A stretch of 64,000 nt of DNA from Ochotona curzoniae (GCF_017591425.1 NW_024467120.1:2418001-2482000), one strand, 5' to 3'; counted from the first letter of the stretch, positions 10,752 to 20,994 are shown. The notes: generated from the letters alone by a model not told the origin. Made by a program: numbers and translations.

Positions 10752-11066
10752 CCTTTTAAAAGATCTATTTATTTTTATTTAAAAGCAGAGTTACAAAGAG
10801 AGAAGGAAAGGCAGAAAAATCTTCCAATTGCTGGTTCATTCCACCAAAGGCTACAACAGCCAGAGCTGTGCTAGTCTAAAACTAAAGAGCCACCAGCTTT
10901 TTCTGGAACTCCTATAAGGGTATCGGGGCCTCCTCTGCACCTTTCCCAGGCATACCAATAGGGAGCTGGATGGGAAGTGGAGCAGTCGGGTCTCAAACCT
11001 GTGCCAATATGGAATGCCGACACTGCAAGCAGAGGCTTAACTTGCTAAACCGCAGTCCCACCCCAC
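10752..11066 (-). mobile_element. CSINE, older type
   Basis: Reverse strand: AAAAGATCTATTTATTTTTA, GTTACAAAGAGAGAAGGAAA, GGGAGCTGGATGGGAAGTGG, head ending GCAGTCCCACCCC. Confidence 0.87.
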
Positions 11067-12187
11067 CTTTTTCACTCACACTAACTGTTGGTCATACACG
11101 TTAACCTAAGGACCGTTTGGCAGGGGAGACCCAAGGGCAGATTTCCTGTGCCTGCAGGGCCATTCTGTCTGTGGTAGCTCAACTTGAAAAACGAAGTTAT
11201 GCACACACAAGTTTCTCTACCTCTTTTCAACCACGACCTCGTGACCTCCTCTGTGACCTCCTCCTGGCTCTTAACACCAGTAGGTCGGTTTGAGTCTGCG
11301 GGGCAGCACAGGGGGACTGACACAAAGAAAGGCAGCTTAATTTCCTGGGTTGGCGGTATCAGCCCCTCCCAGCCACAGGCAGAGGCCAGGAGGGGAGGGC
11401 TGCAAGACCTCAGGCTGCTATTCTGAGCAGGTCTTCCAGGGGTTGCACTCTCCCTGGCTTGAGGTCACCAGAGGTTTCTGCTTATTCTGAAAAAATGATC
11501 TAAACGAAGATAGTGCCAGGTGCCTGTGGCCAACGTCCTACCCCACATGCCTGCTACTCTGCCCAGGGCGGGGAGGGCCACACTGGTGGTTAGCGGCTGT
11601 TAGACGGGCCAGGCCCCCTAAGACTCTTAATGATGAGTTCAAATAACCTGCTCCAACTGGCTTTGGTAACATGATCCGTTTTATTGGGCTTCTTCGTACA
11701 TTGAGCTAACAGAGCCAAGGTTTAAGCAGCCTAAATGGTACCTACCTTTCAACTCTGTGATCTGGAATGACTGCAAGGGGTAGTAGGCACTGGTGGCCTT
11801 CCAGTGCCTGCTCCGTGTGGCTAGTGGCCGCTGCCGGGTGCAGCAAAGACTCTGGCCGCCGGAGCCTGCCAGATGGCCTCATGCATCTGGGTTTTGACTG
11901 ACCCTCCTAAACCTGCCCGTTTCCCCAAGGTAATTTATGGAACTGACCTAGGATGAGTTTGGGTGTCATCTAATAAAAATGTCATCTGATGATTCACAGC
12001 GGGGAAAGGAGGACGAGCAAAGTTTGAAACGCTGAACAGGAAGGCAGCTTTGTGCTTCTGTCGCCCCCAAAGCCCCTGGGTGGCTAAGCTCTTGGGTGAC
12101 TTTGAACATTTCTGCATGAAAACTTGCCAGCTGAAGGCCTGGGCCCAGTGGAATAAGCTGGGGGTTCCAGTGCGCCGCCTTGCTGAA
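11067..12187. other. non-repetitive stretch, no gene seen
   Basis: GC-moderate DNA with no recognised repeat. Short open frames on both strands lack any family resemblance. At about 12139 a fragment (CTGGGCCCAGTGGAATAAGC) may be a CSINE head. Confidence 0.4.
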
Positions 12188-12435
12188 AAGGGGAGTTACA
12201 GAGAGAGATCTTCTCGCTGTTGCATCTCTCCCCAAGTAGCCTCAGGGACTGCAGCCGGAGCAGGTTGGATCCAGGAGCCTGGAACTCCGGTGGTTGTCTC
12301 CCACGTAGGTGGTGGCGGTGCAAGCACTTGGGCCAGCTTCTGCGGCTTTTCCCAGGTGCGCCGGCAGAAGCTGGATCTGAAGCAGCAGCTGCAAGGACTC
12401 GGACTGGCACTTACCTGCCGGTGGTTCACCCCAAA
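12188..12435 (-). mobile_element. CSINE, older type
   Basis: Reverse strand: GAAAAGGGGAGTTACAGAGA, GTCTCCCACGTAGGTGGTGG, CAGAAGCTGGATCTGAAGCA. The T-tail side is missing. Confidence 0.75.
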
Positions 12436-12451
12436 GCAGTTATTTTAAAGC

Positions 12452-12640
12452 ATCAGGAATTTATTCTCTTGCACTTCTGAAGACCAGAAGTCAGAAATCA
12501 AGGTTGTTGGCAAGGCTTTGCTCTCCGCGAGGGTTCCGGGGAGTGTGCCCTGGGTCTTTCTCTTAGGGGGAGCATCAATGTCACCACATGGCCTCCTCCC
12601 TGTATCTCCACGGTGCAATAACTCCCTCAATCTTGGTCTC
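12452..12640 (-). mobile_element. ERVL-MaLR LTR, one part of a split copy
   Basis: GGAATTTATTCTCTTGCAC, AAGACCAGAAGTCAGAAATC, AAGGTTGTTGGCAAGGCTTT and CCACATGGCCTCCTCC follow a reverse-strand MLT1-like LTR. It continues past a CT tract and a SINE at 13026. Confidence 0.75.
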
Positions 12641-12836
12641 TCTCCGGGTCTTCTTTTCGCCTCCTCTCTTCTTTCCTCTCCTCTTTCCTCTCCACTCTCC
12701 CCTCCTCTCCCCTCCTCTCCCCTCCTCTCCCCTCCTCTCTCCTCCTCTCCTCTCCTCTATTCTTCTCTCCTTTCTTATCCTCTCCTCTTCCCTCCTCTTC
12801 TCTCCCCTCCCCTCCCCTCCCTTTCCCTCTCCCCTC
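12641..12836. repeat. polypyrimidine (CCTCT)n tract
   Basis: Nearly pure C/T for about 190 bp, with CCTCT and CCCTCCTCT units. It lies between an LTR piece and a reverse CSINE. Confidence 0.93.
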
Positions 12837-13025
12837 CAGGAGCTTCTTTCAGGTCTCCTGTGAGGGTGCATGGGCCCAGGGCTTTGAGCCATCCTCTGCT
12901 GCTTTTCCAGGCCACAAGCAGGAGCTGGATGGGAAGCAGAGTAATGGGACACGGTCCGGTGTCCGTGTGGGATCCCTGTGCTTGCAGCAGGAGGACAAGG
13001 CCTCCATGCCAGGTGCTCTGGCATC
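12837..13025 (-). mobile_element. CSINE lacking its 3' part, inside MaLR LTR
   Basis: Starts abruptly at CAGGAGCTTCTTTCAGGTCT and runs through GCCACAAGCAGGAGCTGGAT to the head. The 3' third and tail are absent, replaced by the CT tract. Confidence 0.85.
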
Positions 13026-13210
13026 GCTTCTTATAAGGGAATAAATTCCTGTCCTCAAGGCTCACTCTCATGCCATCACCCACATCTATCTCCTCCATGT
13101 CTCATGGCCAAATATCATGACAGCGCGGTCACACTGGGACTTTTGGGGGACACACAGACATTCAGTCTGTTAACAGACTTCAACATAGTTTTGGGGAAAC
13201 ACCCACCCAG
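13026..13210 (-). mobile_element. ERVL-MaLR LTR, other part of a split copy
   Basis: CTTCTTATAAGGGAATAAAT and then ACTTTTGGGGGACACACAGA with CATTCAGTCTGTTAACAG match the remaining part of a reverse MLT1-like LTR. Confidence 0.75.
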
Positions 13211-13445
13211 CCACCAGAGCATTTCCGGGGGTTTGAGGGTGACAGATGTGTGAGGTCTCTAAGCTGAAGCCTGCAGTGGGAGGGGAGGCACGGTCACTGA
13301 CAGACTAGACACCCTCCAGTTGGGTCCTGGACAGCCCGGCCATGAAGCCTGCATGAAACACTCCCAAAACAATCAGTATACAAGACGGGGGGGGGACTCA
13401 TTAGGCAGGGCACTTCCCACCAAGACTTAGAAAATAGAGAGCTAT

Positions 13446-13740
13446 GGAGCCAGCATGGTGGTGCAGCAACCCAGATGGGCGCTTGTTCAAATCTTGCTGT
13501 TTTAACTCCCTGTTCATGCCCCTGGAAAAGCAGCAGAAGATGGCCCAAGTGCTTGGGGGCGCTGTCATCCACTTGGGAGGACCTGCAGGGGGTTCCCGTC
13601 TCATCCTCACTCCAGTCACTGCAGCCCTTTAGGGAAGTGAACAAGCAGGTGGAAGCCCTTTCTCCCTCTCTCACTTTCTCTTCCCCACTACTTCTCCGTA
13701 ACTCTGCCTTTTAGAAGGTCAATGATAATAAAATAAAACT
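13446..13740 (+). mobile_element. CSINE, older type
   Basis: AGCCAGCATGGTGGTGCAGC, AAAAGCAGCAGAAGATGGCC, CTCTGCCTTTTAGAAGGTCA and an ATAAAATAAA tail. A small deletion lies between box A and box B. Confidence 0.85.
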
Positions 13741-14731
13741 TCAAAGAAAGAAAACTGAGAGCTGTCTAGCCAACCAAGCCATCTTTCCAGAGAGCATTGA
13801 TCAACACAGCCGGAGGCCCCGGACAGGAGTGTGACTCTTCTACGCAGAACCACTGCAAGGGGCATGCAATCCAGCCGGAGCTCAGGTGACCCACCTGTCC
13901 CCTGGGCTTCCCCCACCCGTGTGGCAGACCCGCATCACGGGAACTGTCCACTGCACTGATCACATTGTCCCTGCGGGTCCCGCCCACCAAGGGGACACGC
14001 ACACTGCCCGCTGCTTGACAGCAGCCCTCGTCCCCTGCTTCAGCCCTCGAGGGATGCTTAAAGCAGGCTCTGTCCTTTGTTTGGAAACACGGAGCTGCCC
14101 CCACCGTGCCCCATTAATAATGCATGGAGACAGCCCATCTCCGAGCAGCACACAGGCATTATGTAATTAGCTCTCACCGCATCCTGCGGGAGGCTCAGGG
14201 GGAAAGCCGCTCGCTGCGGGAGGCTGCTGAGGGACAGCGGCCATCTCAGGGCCCTCAGAGGGTCACAGGCCCAGCACTTACAGGGCAGTGGAGGTGACGC
14301 AGTGGCGAGCAAAAAGACCACTGGAAAGCTCTCCCCTCGCTAGCCAGGATCCGGAAGCTGGGTCTAAAAAAAATTCCGGAAGCCGTGCCTTTCCTGCTCT
14401 TACAGGTGTACTGCACAGGCCAAGTGGGGCTCTCAGGCCCGATACCATGTTGCGTGATTGCTCTAAGTCTTGCTGTCGCTGGGGCCTTCCCACCCTGGCT
14501 GGGATCAGCAGTGTGAGGAGGAGCAACTGAAGGGAGCAGGTGGGTCTCCCTTCTCTCCTGCCCTGCTGCTGTGGCTGCACAAGGTCCCTCGCGCTATTCA
14601 GTCCCCAGCTTCTCCCAGTTTACCTGCTTCTCTTGTACAGCTTAGAAATACCATGTCAACAAAGCCTCTATGCAACCAAGATTTACATGTGGGAACTTCA
14701 AAAAAACTTCATAGAAAATAAAAGATAAGTT
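13741..14731. other. non-repetitive, partly conserved-looking stretch
   Basis: No gene seen. The part at 14095-14200 (CCCATTAATAATGCATGGAG, GCATTATGTAATTAGCTC) has TAAT and ATGCAT motifs typical of enhancer cores. The rest is GC-richer, with open frames of about 80-110 codons on both strands that I judge non-coding. Confidence 0.4.
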
Positions 14732-15050
14732 TAGGGGCCAGGGCCATGGCATAGTAAAGCAAGCCTCTGCCTGCGGGTCAGCATCCCATAGAGATGCCAG
14801 TTCGTGTCCCAGATGTTCCACTTCCAATCCAGCTCCCTACTTATGGCTTGGGAGAGATGCAGAGAATAGTTCAAATCATTGGGCCCCAGCACCCTTGAAG
14901 GAGACCTGGAATTCATGGCTTCGGATAGGCTTAGCTTTGTGTTCGGTCACGTGTTCATTGAGAGCATGACCCAGTGGGTGGAAGATCTTTCTTTCTGCCT
15001 CTCCTTCTCTCTGTAAATTTGCCTTTCAAATGAAAATAAATCTTTTTAAA
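14732..15050 (+). mobile_element. CSINE, older type
   Basis: GGGGCCAGGGCCATGGCATA, CATCCCATAGAGATGCCAGT, AATTTGCCTTTCAAATGAAA. Almost full length. Confidence 0.9.
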
Positions 15051-15051
15051 A

Positions 15052-15399
15052 GAAGCATTTATTTATTTATTTATTAAAGATTCATTTATTTACTGGAAAG
15101 TCAGATATAGAGAGAGGAGGAGAGACAGAGAGGAAGATCCTCCATCCGATGATTCACTCCCCAAGTGACCACAACGGCCGAGGCTATGCCGATCTGAAGC
15201 CAGGATCCAGGAACTTCTTCTGGGTATCCCACACGGGTGCAGGGTCCCAAAGCTTTGGGCCGTCCTCAACCGCCCTCCCATGCCACAGGCAGGGAGCTGG
15301 ATGGGAAGTAGGGCCACCGGGATTAGAACCTGTGCCCACACAGGATCCCGGCGCGTTCAAGGCAAGGACCCCAGCCGCTAGGCCACACCACCGGGCCCT
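15052..15399 (-). mobile_element. CSINE, young type
   Basis: Reverse strand: ATTTATTTATTTATTTATTA tail, GGAAAGTCAGATATAGAGAG, CATCCGATGATTCACTCCCC, head ending CCACACCACCGGGCCC. Full length, little diverged. Confidence 0.94.
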
Positions 15400-15423
15400 A
15401 TTTTTTTTTAAGATACATTTATT

Positions 15424-15715
15424 AGGGGCTGCTGTTGATACAGTGGACTAAGCTGCTACTTGTGATACTGGCACCCCATAAAAGTGCCAGGTGGAGCCCC
15501 ACTTGCTCACTTCCGATCCAGCTCCCTGCTAATGCATTGGCAAAGCAGCAGAGAAAGCCCCAAGGACCTGGGTGGAGTTCCAAGCTCCTGGTTTTGGCTC
15601 TAGCTATAGTAGCCACTCAAGGAGCTGCAGGAAGATCTCTCTCTCTCACTCACTCACTCTCTCTCTCTCTCTCTCTCTCTCCTAACAGCACTTCAAATAA
15701 ATAAATGTATATTTT
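15424..15715 (+). mobile_element. CSINE, older type
   Basis: GGGGCTGCTGTTGATACAGT, CACTTCCGATCCAGCTCCCT, a CT/CACT microsatellite run at 15640-15682, then ACTTCAAATAAATAAATGTA. Confidence 0.88.
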
Positions 15716-15837
15716 TAAAGTTTTATTTTAGTGTCCTGATTTCTAAAACCATGCATGTTTATGAACTTTTTGAAGACCTTTCTATACATAGATTTAGAAA
15801 TCTTTTCACCGACACAAACTTTGGATTTAACTTCTAT

Positions 15838-16144
15838 GTTTGAAAGATGGAGTGCAGAGAGGCCGAGGGAGGGGTAGCAGAACAAATAGCAATCCTCCAA
15901 TCGCTGATTCACTCTTAAGATGACTGCAATAGCCAGGGCTGAACCAGGTCAAAGCCAGGAACAAGAAACTCCCATGTGGGTGTCAGGATCCCAGGTACTT
16001 TGGGCTGTCCTCTACTGCTTACCCTGAGTATTAGCAAGGGACTGGATCAGAAGTAGAACAGCTAGGGTTTAAACCAGTGCCTCAATATGGGATGCCAGAA
16101 CCCCAAGCAGCAGCTTAGCGTGCTGTGCCACAATGCTAGCCCCA
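15838..16144 (-). mobile_element. CSINE, old type
   Basis: Reverse strand: GTTTGAAAGATGGAGTGCAG, CCAATCGCTGATTCACTCTT, GTCAAAGCCAGGAACAAG, head ending TGCTGTGCCACAATGCTAGC. Confidence 0.82.
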
Positions 16145-16171
16145 AACTTACAGGGAGACGATTAGCCAATC

Positions 16172-16345
16172 GAGTCTCCCACAAGGGTGCAGGGACACAA
16201 GCATTTGGGCCATCTTCCACCGCTCTCTCAGATCGTTAGCAGGGCCCTTGATCGAAAGTGGAGGAAGCTAGGTCTTGGTCTGGTGCCCATATGGGATGCT
16301 TGCCCCACAGGCAGAGGCTTCACGCACTATGCCACAGCACCGAAT
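16172..16345 (-). mobile_element. CSINE, 5' half only
   Basis: Reverse strand from GTCTCCCACAAGGGTGCAGG to GCACTATGCCACAGCACCGA. The 3' half is missing; it directly follows the copy ending at 16144. Confidence 0.78.
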
Positions 16346-16387
16346 TGAATCTTAGGAGTTGGAAAGGATGCTTAAAAACTCTGCTGC

Positions 16388-16645
16388 AAGGCCTTGGCCA
16401 GTGTGGCACAGCAGGGCAAGTCACATCTCTTCAACACCAGCATCATCAGAGCACCGGTTTGAGTCCCAGCAACACTGCCTCTGATCCAGCTCCCTGATAA
16501 CGCATCTGGGGAGGTAGCAGAAGCTGGCCCAAGTACTACAGCACCCGCCCAAGGAACCTGGATGGAGCTGCTGGCTCGTGGTTCCGGCCTGACCCAGCCC
16601 TCCCCTCTCTGTTGTTCGGCCTTTCAAATAACTAAGAAGTGAGCC
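16388..16645 (+). mobile_element. CSINE, older type
   Basis: TTGGCCAGTGTGGCACAGCA, CACCGGTTTGAGTCCCAGCA, CGGCCTTTCAAATAACTAAG. The CT-rich region has been lost. Confidence 0.82.
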
Positions 16646-16804
16646 TTATTTTCATCGTCTCAGCTGTCTCACTTCGGACATAAGTAGCTGTGGCCCAGAA
16701 AGGTGAAGCTTCCGCACGGGCCGCGCATGCGCTCTTGTTCTCCTTCCGACCTCTGCTCCATCAGCTCTGGCTCACGCTGTGCCAGGGTCGTTGTGGGAAG
16801 AAAA

Positions 16805-16960
16805 GGGCGATAAGGGAGGCAGAGCTCCTGGCATAATGGCTGGCATATGTCGATAATCAACAATTGCTGACTTCTTATCAGTCGCGCATATTTTAGTCAC
16901 TCCTGTTGGAAGCAGCTTTGGGGGAGGCGGGTATAAGTAACCGACACTCCCCTTATCAGC
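16805..16960. promoter_or_regulatory. GATA-motif cluster with GC box
   Basis: Within 150 bp: GATAAG (16809-16814), GATAAT (16852-16857), CTTATC (16874-16879) and CTTATC (16952-16957). TGCTGAC (16865-16871), a half MARE/NF-E2-like site, lies beside the third, and a G-rich KLF/Sp1-type GGGGGAGGCGGG ends at about 16931. The combination resembles erythroid enhancer cores. Motifs are seen; function is inference. Confidence 0.35.
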
Positions 16961-17003
16961 AATTCTACTGCATGAACCCCGGGCCCGGCCAGGCCAGGCC
17001 TGT

Positions 17004-17015
17004 CAGCAGAGGGCG
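17004..17015 (+). promoter_or_regulatory. CTCF-like core
   Basis: CAGCAGAGGGCG fits the central part of the CTCF consensus. A single short match, so weak on its own. Confidence 0.25.
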
Positions 17016-17054
17016 TTGACTGGACATCCGGCAGGTGCCTGTGGTTACCCAGCA

Positions 17055-17180
17055 GCGAGTGTGCCAAGCATACTGGGTGCCTGAGTTAATCCTCCCAAGA
17101 ACCTGGCACTCGTCACTGTGCCCTGAGGAGAGCAGGACTTCTGTAAGAAGCTGAGAGCACCAGTCACTGAAATCCAAGAC
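17055..17180 (-). mobile_element. possible MIR/L2 relic
   Basis: GTGTGCCAAGCATACTGGGT, TTAATCCTCCCAAGAACCT and CACTGTGCCCTGAGGAGAGC follow the reverse MIR/L2 order loosely. Confidence 0.45.
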
Positions 17181-17325
17181 ACGCTGGGGCGCCGGCCATG
17201 CAGGCCACGCACCTTGCAACAGGACCCAGCGTGGAGCGGGGCGGGGCTCTGCCTTCACCTCCCCGGAGAGAGAAGCAGGGCCCAGACACTCGGCAGCTTC
17301 AGCCATCTCAGATAGGGACAGGCGT

Positions 17326-17375
17326 GTAGGTCAGACCCCAGGGCAGCCCTGTAGGTCAGACCCCAGGACAGCCCT
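17326..17375. repeat. 25-bp tandem duplication
   Basis: Two adjacent copies beginning GTAGGTCAGACCCCAGG at 17326 and 17351, 24 of 25 bases identical. Confidence 0.95.
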
Positions 17376-17692
17376 GGGACTTCTCAGAAACACCCAGTGG
17401 ATGCTCCCTGGGGAAGCCTGGGGACCTGGTGAACCCCTGAGGATGGCAGCCTGTGACATTTGAATGATAACAGTCACAGGAAGACCTTGTCGCCCACAGG
17501 CCACAGAAGCCTGCAGCGAGTCAGGCCAGGGAGGCATGCCAGGGCTGGCTTGCAGCCTTGCCCCAGCCCGGACCAAAAAAACAGAACGCTCCCTTCGGTC
17601 TCCCCGGAGCAAGGAGGAACACCGCAGAGGAAGCAGAGAAAGGCTCCGTCCCAGGGAAGCCCACGCCACCCAAAGTCACCGTGAGCCTTTCT

Positions 17693-17706
17693 CATTTCCT
17701 GATAAG
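17693..17706 (+). promoter_or_regulatory. ETS-GATA composite motif
   Basis: CATTTCCTGATAAG places an ETS core (TTCC, i.e. GGAA) next to GATAAG, a pairing seen in haematopoietic and endothelial enhancers. It is 0.75 kb downstream of the GATA cluster. Confidence 0.3.
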
Positions 17707-18765
17707 CCAGCCCTGGACAGTGCGTCTTTTGTTTGTTTTTCGCTCCAGTGAAGTCTTAGTTCAACTGAGATAACAAATGCCAACCACCCGGCCCTGGCCC
17801 TGGCACAAAATGAGCACAGAAGAAATGGCAACTGTCTTTCCCTGCTTCTCTAACTTGAAAAATCAACGCATTTCTCCAAATGCATCATCCAAACAAACAA
17901 AAAAAAAAAAAAAGCACAGAATTGGGAGAGACGTCGAGGCAGAAAGATGGTTATTAGCTGTGCACCTGCGGACTCATCTCTCCTCCTGTTTACTTATAAA
18001 CTAGAAATGATAAAAACCCCTGCCTTCCCCTGTGGCCGTCCCGGTGCTGTCCGTGAGGATGAAAAAGACCATGAAGAAGGAAAAGTGCTCTAAGGGGTCT
18101 GACGGGGTTGACCCTCGCTCTAATTGTTATGATCCCACCTTCTCAGCCCCTCTCAAGCCACTGCGCAGAAGCTGTGACGGTCCCTGGAAGAAGCAAAGGG
18201 CAGTTCTCTCGGTGCCTAACGAACACATCCCAAGAGACAAATGCCTGGGTTTTATCTGATCGCCACCTTGTTCCCGCAGCTCATTTTTCCAATCTGTATT
18301 GCAGTAGCAGCTGCAGCAACCACAAAGTGACTTACTCTTGGTAACACTTTGCTTTGGTGACAGAAAGAAAAAATTAGACAGACTGTAAAGGAATGTTCTG
18401 TTTTTTGCATTCCACATTGCATGCAAACTCCAAAACCACGGATCCTGTGCAGTTGCCCCCATTGCTACACAGGCTGGGAGGGTGGGTGGTGCAAAGGACA
18501 TGTGAAATAGGGAAGTTGGTGGCTAGAAGATGGCTCTGGAGAGAAGTGGCAGGAAGGCGTGGCCTCAGGGCCCAGCTCAGGGTGGTGGCCAGATGTACCC
18601 CGCCCACAACCACACACAGACACCCTCCCTTCCTCGGCTGCTCCTCCCGGGCAAGGCCCTCACAGATGTCCTGTTAACCAGGAGGTGCAGGCAAGGTACC
18701 CCATTGCTTCCCTCCGCAGGCATTTCCTTGTTAACCCTTGTCCCTGCTTCAAACCTTCCATACAG

Positions 18766-19065
18766 AGGTTGGCATGGTGGTTCGACAAGCCAACCCTCTA
18801 CCCTGAGGCACCAGTATCCCATATGGGCACCAGTCTGTGTGCTGGTTGCTCTACTTCCCATTCAGTTCTTTGTGCCCTGGGAACGCAGCAGAAGATGGCT
18901 CAAACCCTTGGGTTCCTGCGCTTCCGTGGGAGACCCGGAAGAAGCTCGTGGCTTTCAAGAAGGCTCAGCCCTGGCTGTTGCAGCCATCTGGGGAGTGAAT
19001 CAGCAGATGCATCTATTTCTTTCTATAACACTGCCTTTCAACACACACACACACACACACAAAAC
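18766..19065 (+). mobile_element. CSINE, older type, with (CA)n
   Basis: GGTTGGCATGGTGGTTCGAC, CCCATATGGGCACCAGTCTG, ACTGCCTTTCAACACACACA. The tail has become a (CA)n run at 19041-19060. Confidence 0.88.
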
Positions 19066-19149
19066 TTTTCATGCAAACTCCAGCTCCCTCGTGGGCACCA
19101 AGCTTCTTCTTGCCTCTCATGCTAGTTCACGCTCTTTCTAATTTTTTCT

Positions 19150-19170
19150 TTCTTTTTTAAAATTGTATTT
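19150..19170 (-). mobile_element. old CSINE, tail part of a split copy
   Basis: The T-rich tail TTTTTTAAAATTGTATTT of a reverse old copy, cut by insertion of the young SINE that follows; the rest resumes at 19512. Confidence 0.7.
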
Positions 19171-19499
19171 GGGGCCCGGCGCGGTGGCGCAAGTGGTTAA
19201 GGTCCTCGCCTTGCACGCCCGGGGATCCCATATGGGCGCCAGTTCTAATCCCGGCAGCCCCGCTTCCCTTCCAGCTCCCTGCCTGTGGCCCAGGAAGGCA
19301 GTCGAGGACGGCCCAAAGCTTTGGGACCCTGCACCCGCGTGGGAGACCTGAAAGAGGCTCCTGGCTTTGGATCGACATAGCCTTGGCCGTTGCGCTCACT
19401 TGGGGAGTGAATCATTGGACGGAAGATCTTCCTCTCTGTCTCTCCTCTCTGTATATCCGCCTTTCCAATAAAAACATAATAAAAATAAATCTTTTTAAA
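19171..19499 (+). mobile_element. CSINE, young type, with TSD
   Basis: GGGGCCCGGCGCGGTGGCGC head, GGGATCCCATATGGGCGCC, TATATCCGCCTTTCCAATAA and an A tail. Flanked by AAAATTGTATTT at 19159-19170 and 19500-19511 (12-bp target-site duplication). CpG-rich head, so probably recent. Confidence 0.96.
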
Positions 19500-19511
19500 A
19501 AAATTGTATTT

Positions 19512-19795
19512 GAAAGGAGAGACAGACCCATAGATAGTGATCTTTCAGCTACTGATTGATTTCCCAAATGCCTGAGACTGCTGGGACTGGGCTTTCCGAA
19601 CTCAATCCAGCTCTTTCCGAACTCAATCCAGCTCTTCCGTGTAGATGGAAGGGATCCACAGACTTACCCTTTGCTGCTTCCCAGGGAGCACATTAGCACA
19701 AAATGGGATTTAGGAGAGAAGCCAGAACCCAGACCCTCTGAAAAGAGATGCTGGCCTCCTGAGCAATGTCCCTCTGCGCCGAACGCTTGCCCCAC
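19512..19795 (-). mobile_element. old CSINE, body of a split copy
   Basis: Continues from 19170: GAAAGGAGAGACAGACCCAT, CTGCTTCCCAGGGAGCACAT, AACCCAGACCCTCTGAAAAG. Contains the 21-bp tandem duplication. Confidence 0.68.
19592..19633. repeat. perfect 21-bp tandem duplication
   Basis: CTTTCCGAACTCAATCCAG plus CT, twice in a row, identical, in the body of an old SINE. Confidence 0.96.
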
Positions 19796-20143
19796 CTCAT
19801 CCCTCTGCCTTACCAACTCTACCCCACCTTCATACCAGGTGCCCAAGGTACGGGGCAACCAGTGGGGCTGCAGGTTGCCTGTGGAGGCAGTTACATGAAA
19901 TTGTATAGATGATCCAACTGCGATCACGGGCAGATGCAGGCACACCCATGAATGCCAGGTTTGCTTGGGGAAGACAGAATAATTTCTGCAGATTACACCA
20001 ATGACTGCCTGTCTGGATGTGGCACTGTTGTTAGGCAAGACATTGGGAGGGGAGGGCTGATGGATGCATGTGACCTCCGTGTGTGTGCAGTCTTGCAACT
20101 TCCAGTGACTCTATCATCATTTGAAAATAAAAAAGCCAAAACA
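19796..20143. other. non-repetitive stretch, nothing recognised
   Basis: No gene or repeat recognised; a 70-codon frame at 19952-20164 overlaps the next SINE and is not credible. Confidence 0.35.
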
Positions 20144-20463
20144 GGGCCCGGCATGGTAGCCTAGAGGCTAAAATCCTCACCTGGCATGTGCCGGGATCCC
20201 TTATGGGCACTGGTTCTAATCCCAGCTGCTCCACTTCCCATCCAACTCCCTGCTTGTGGCCTGGGAAAGCAGTCGAGGACAGCCCAAAGCCTCGGGACCC
20301 TGCACCCACATGGGAGACCCAGAATAAGCTCCTGGCTTTGGATTGGCACAGCACCGACCATTGTAACCACTTGGGGAGTGAATCATTGGACAGAAGATCT
20401 TCCTCTCTTTCATCCTCTCTGTATATCTGCTTTTTCCAATAAAAATATATAAATCTATTTTTT
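20144..20463 (+). mobile_element. CSINE, young type, with TSD
   Basis: GGGCCCGGCATGGTAGCCTA head, GTATATCTGCTTTTTCCAAT end. Flanked by AAAAAGCCAAAACA (20130-20143) and AAAAAGTCAAAACA (20464-20477), one mismatch. Confidence 0.95.
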
Positions 20464-20477
20464 AAAAAGTCAAAACA

Positions 20478-20994
20478 AAGAGTGCCAAATTCTGTCCTCT
20501 TTACTGAGAGATAATGTTAAAATATAAGTATATATATATAACTTTCATTCCCCTGATTTCATTTTTCAAAACCAGTCCACTGTCCAGTACAAAGTAGACA
20601 CTCAAGAAATATTTGCTGAGCGAGAGAACAAACAGTCCCTGTTGGCATGATAAGAAAGTGGCTGTTGAGTCAATAAACCGACATGACCAAGCAGTTCACA
20701 GCCTGAACTCGGGAAGTCGGGGTGCCCGAGGGGAGCCTCGCTCCCTGCTCTCCTGAGTTCCTCTGAGGCCAGTTTCCTAACCAGGAGCAGACACTCCCAA
20801 TGGCTCTAAGAAGCTATGCACTTGAAATACTTCAAACATTGTTTGGGCGTAAAGTATGCTCTCAACATTGGGATTGTGCTATGCCTTTGGTCACCTGTCT
20901 CCAGGCATCTCCTTATTCCCACCTTCCCCCTAGGTACTCAAGATAATCCTTTGCTCTCTCATATTCCTGTTGGCATCACTTTAGGATCCTGTGT
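20478..20994. other. non-repetitive stretch with a MIR-like end
   Basis: No gene seen. At 20575-20632, GTACAAAGTAGACACTCAAG and AAATATTTGCTGAGCGAG match the 3' end shared by MIR and L2 (…GTAGGCACTCAATAAATATTTGTTGAATGA). Confidence 0.5.
20510..20545. repeat. AT-rich (TA)n patch
   Basis: ATAAGTATATATATATAACT, a short imperfect TA run. Confidence 0.7.

Larger units (their letters stand above)
16646..18765. other. large non-repetitive block with regulatory-type motifs
   Basis: About 2.1 kb without any SINE, unusual in this window. It holds the GATA cluster, an ETS-GATA pair, a CTCF-like core and a MIR relic, each listed separately. Open frames up to about 125 codons on both strands in its GC-rich middle (17200-17700) have no family resemblance; no splice-flanked exon could be supported. 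Confidence 0.5.

Noticed and set aside
12518..13036. Ser/Pro/Leu-rich frame of 172 codons
   Set aside because: Translation of the polypyrimidine tract plus LTR and SINE sequence.
19171..19250. tRNA gene call at SINE heads (box A and box B present)
   Set aside because: The cloverleaf is not complete and each is followed by the CSINE body; these are tRNA-derived SINE promoters, not tRNA genes.
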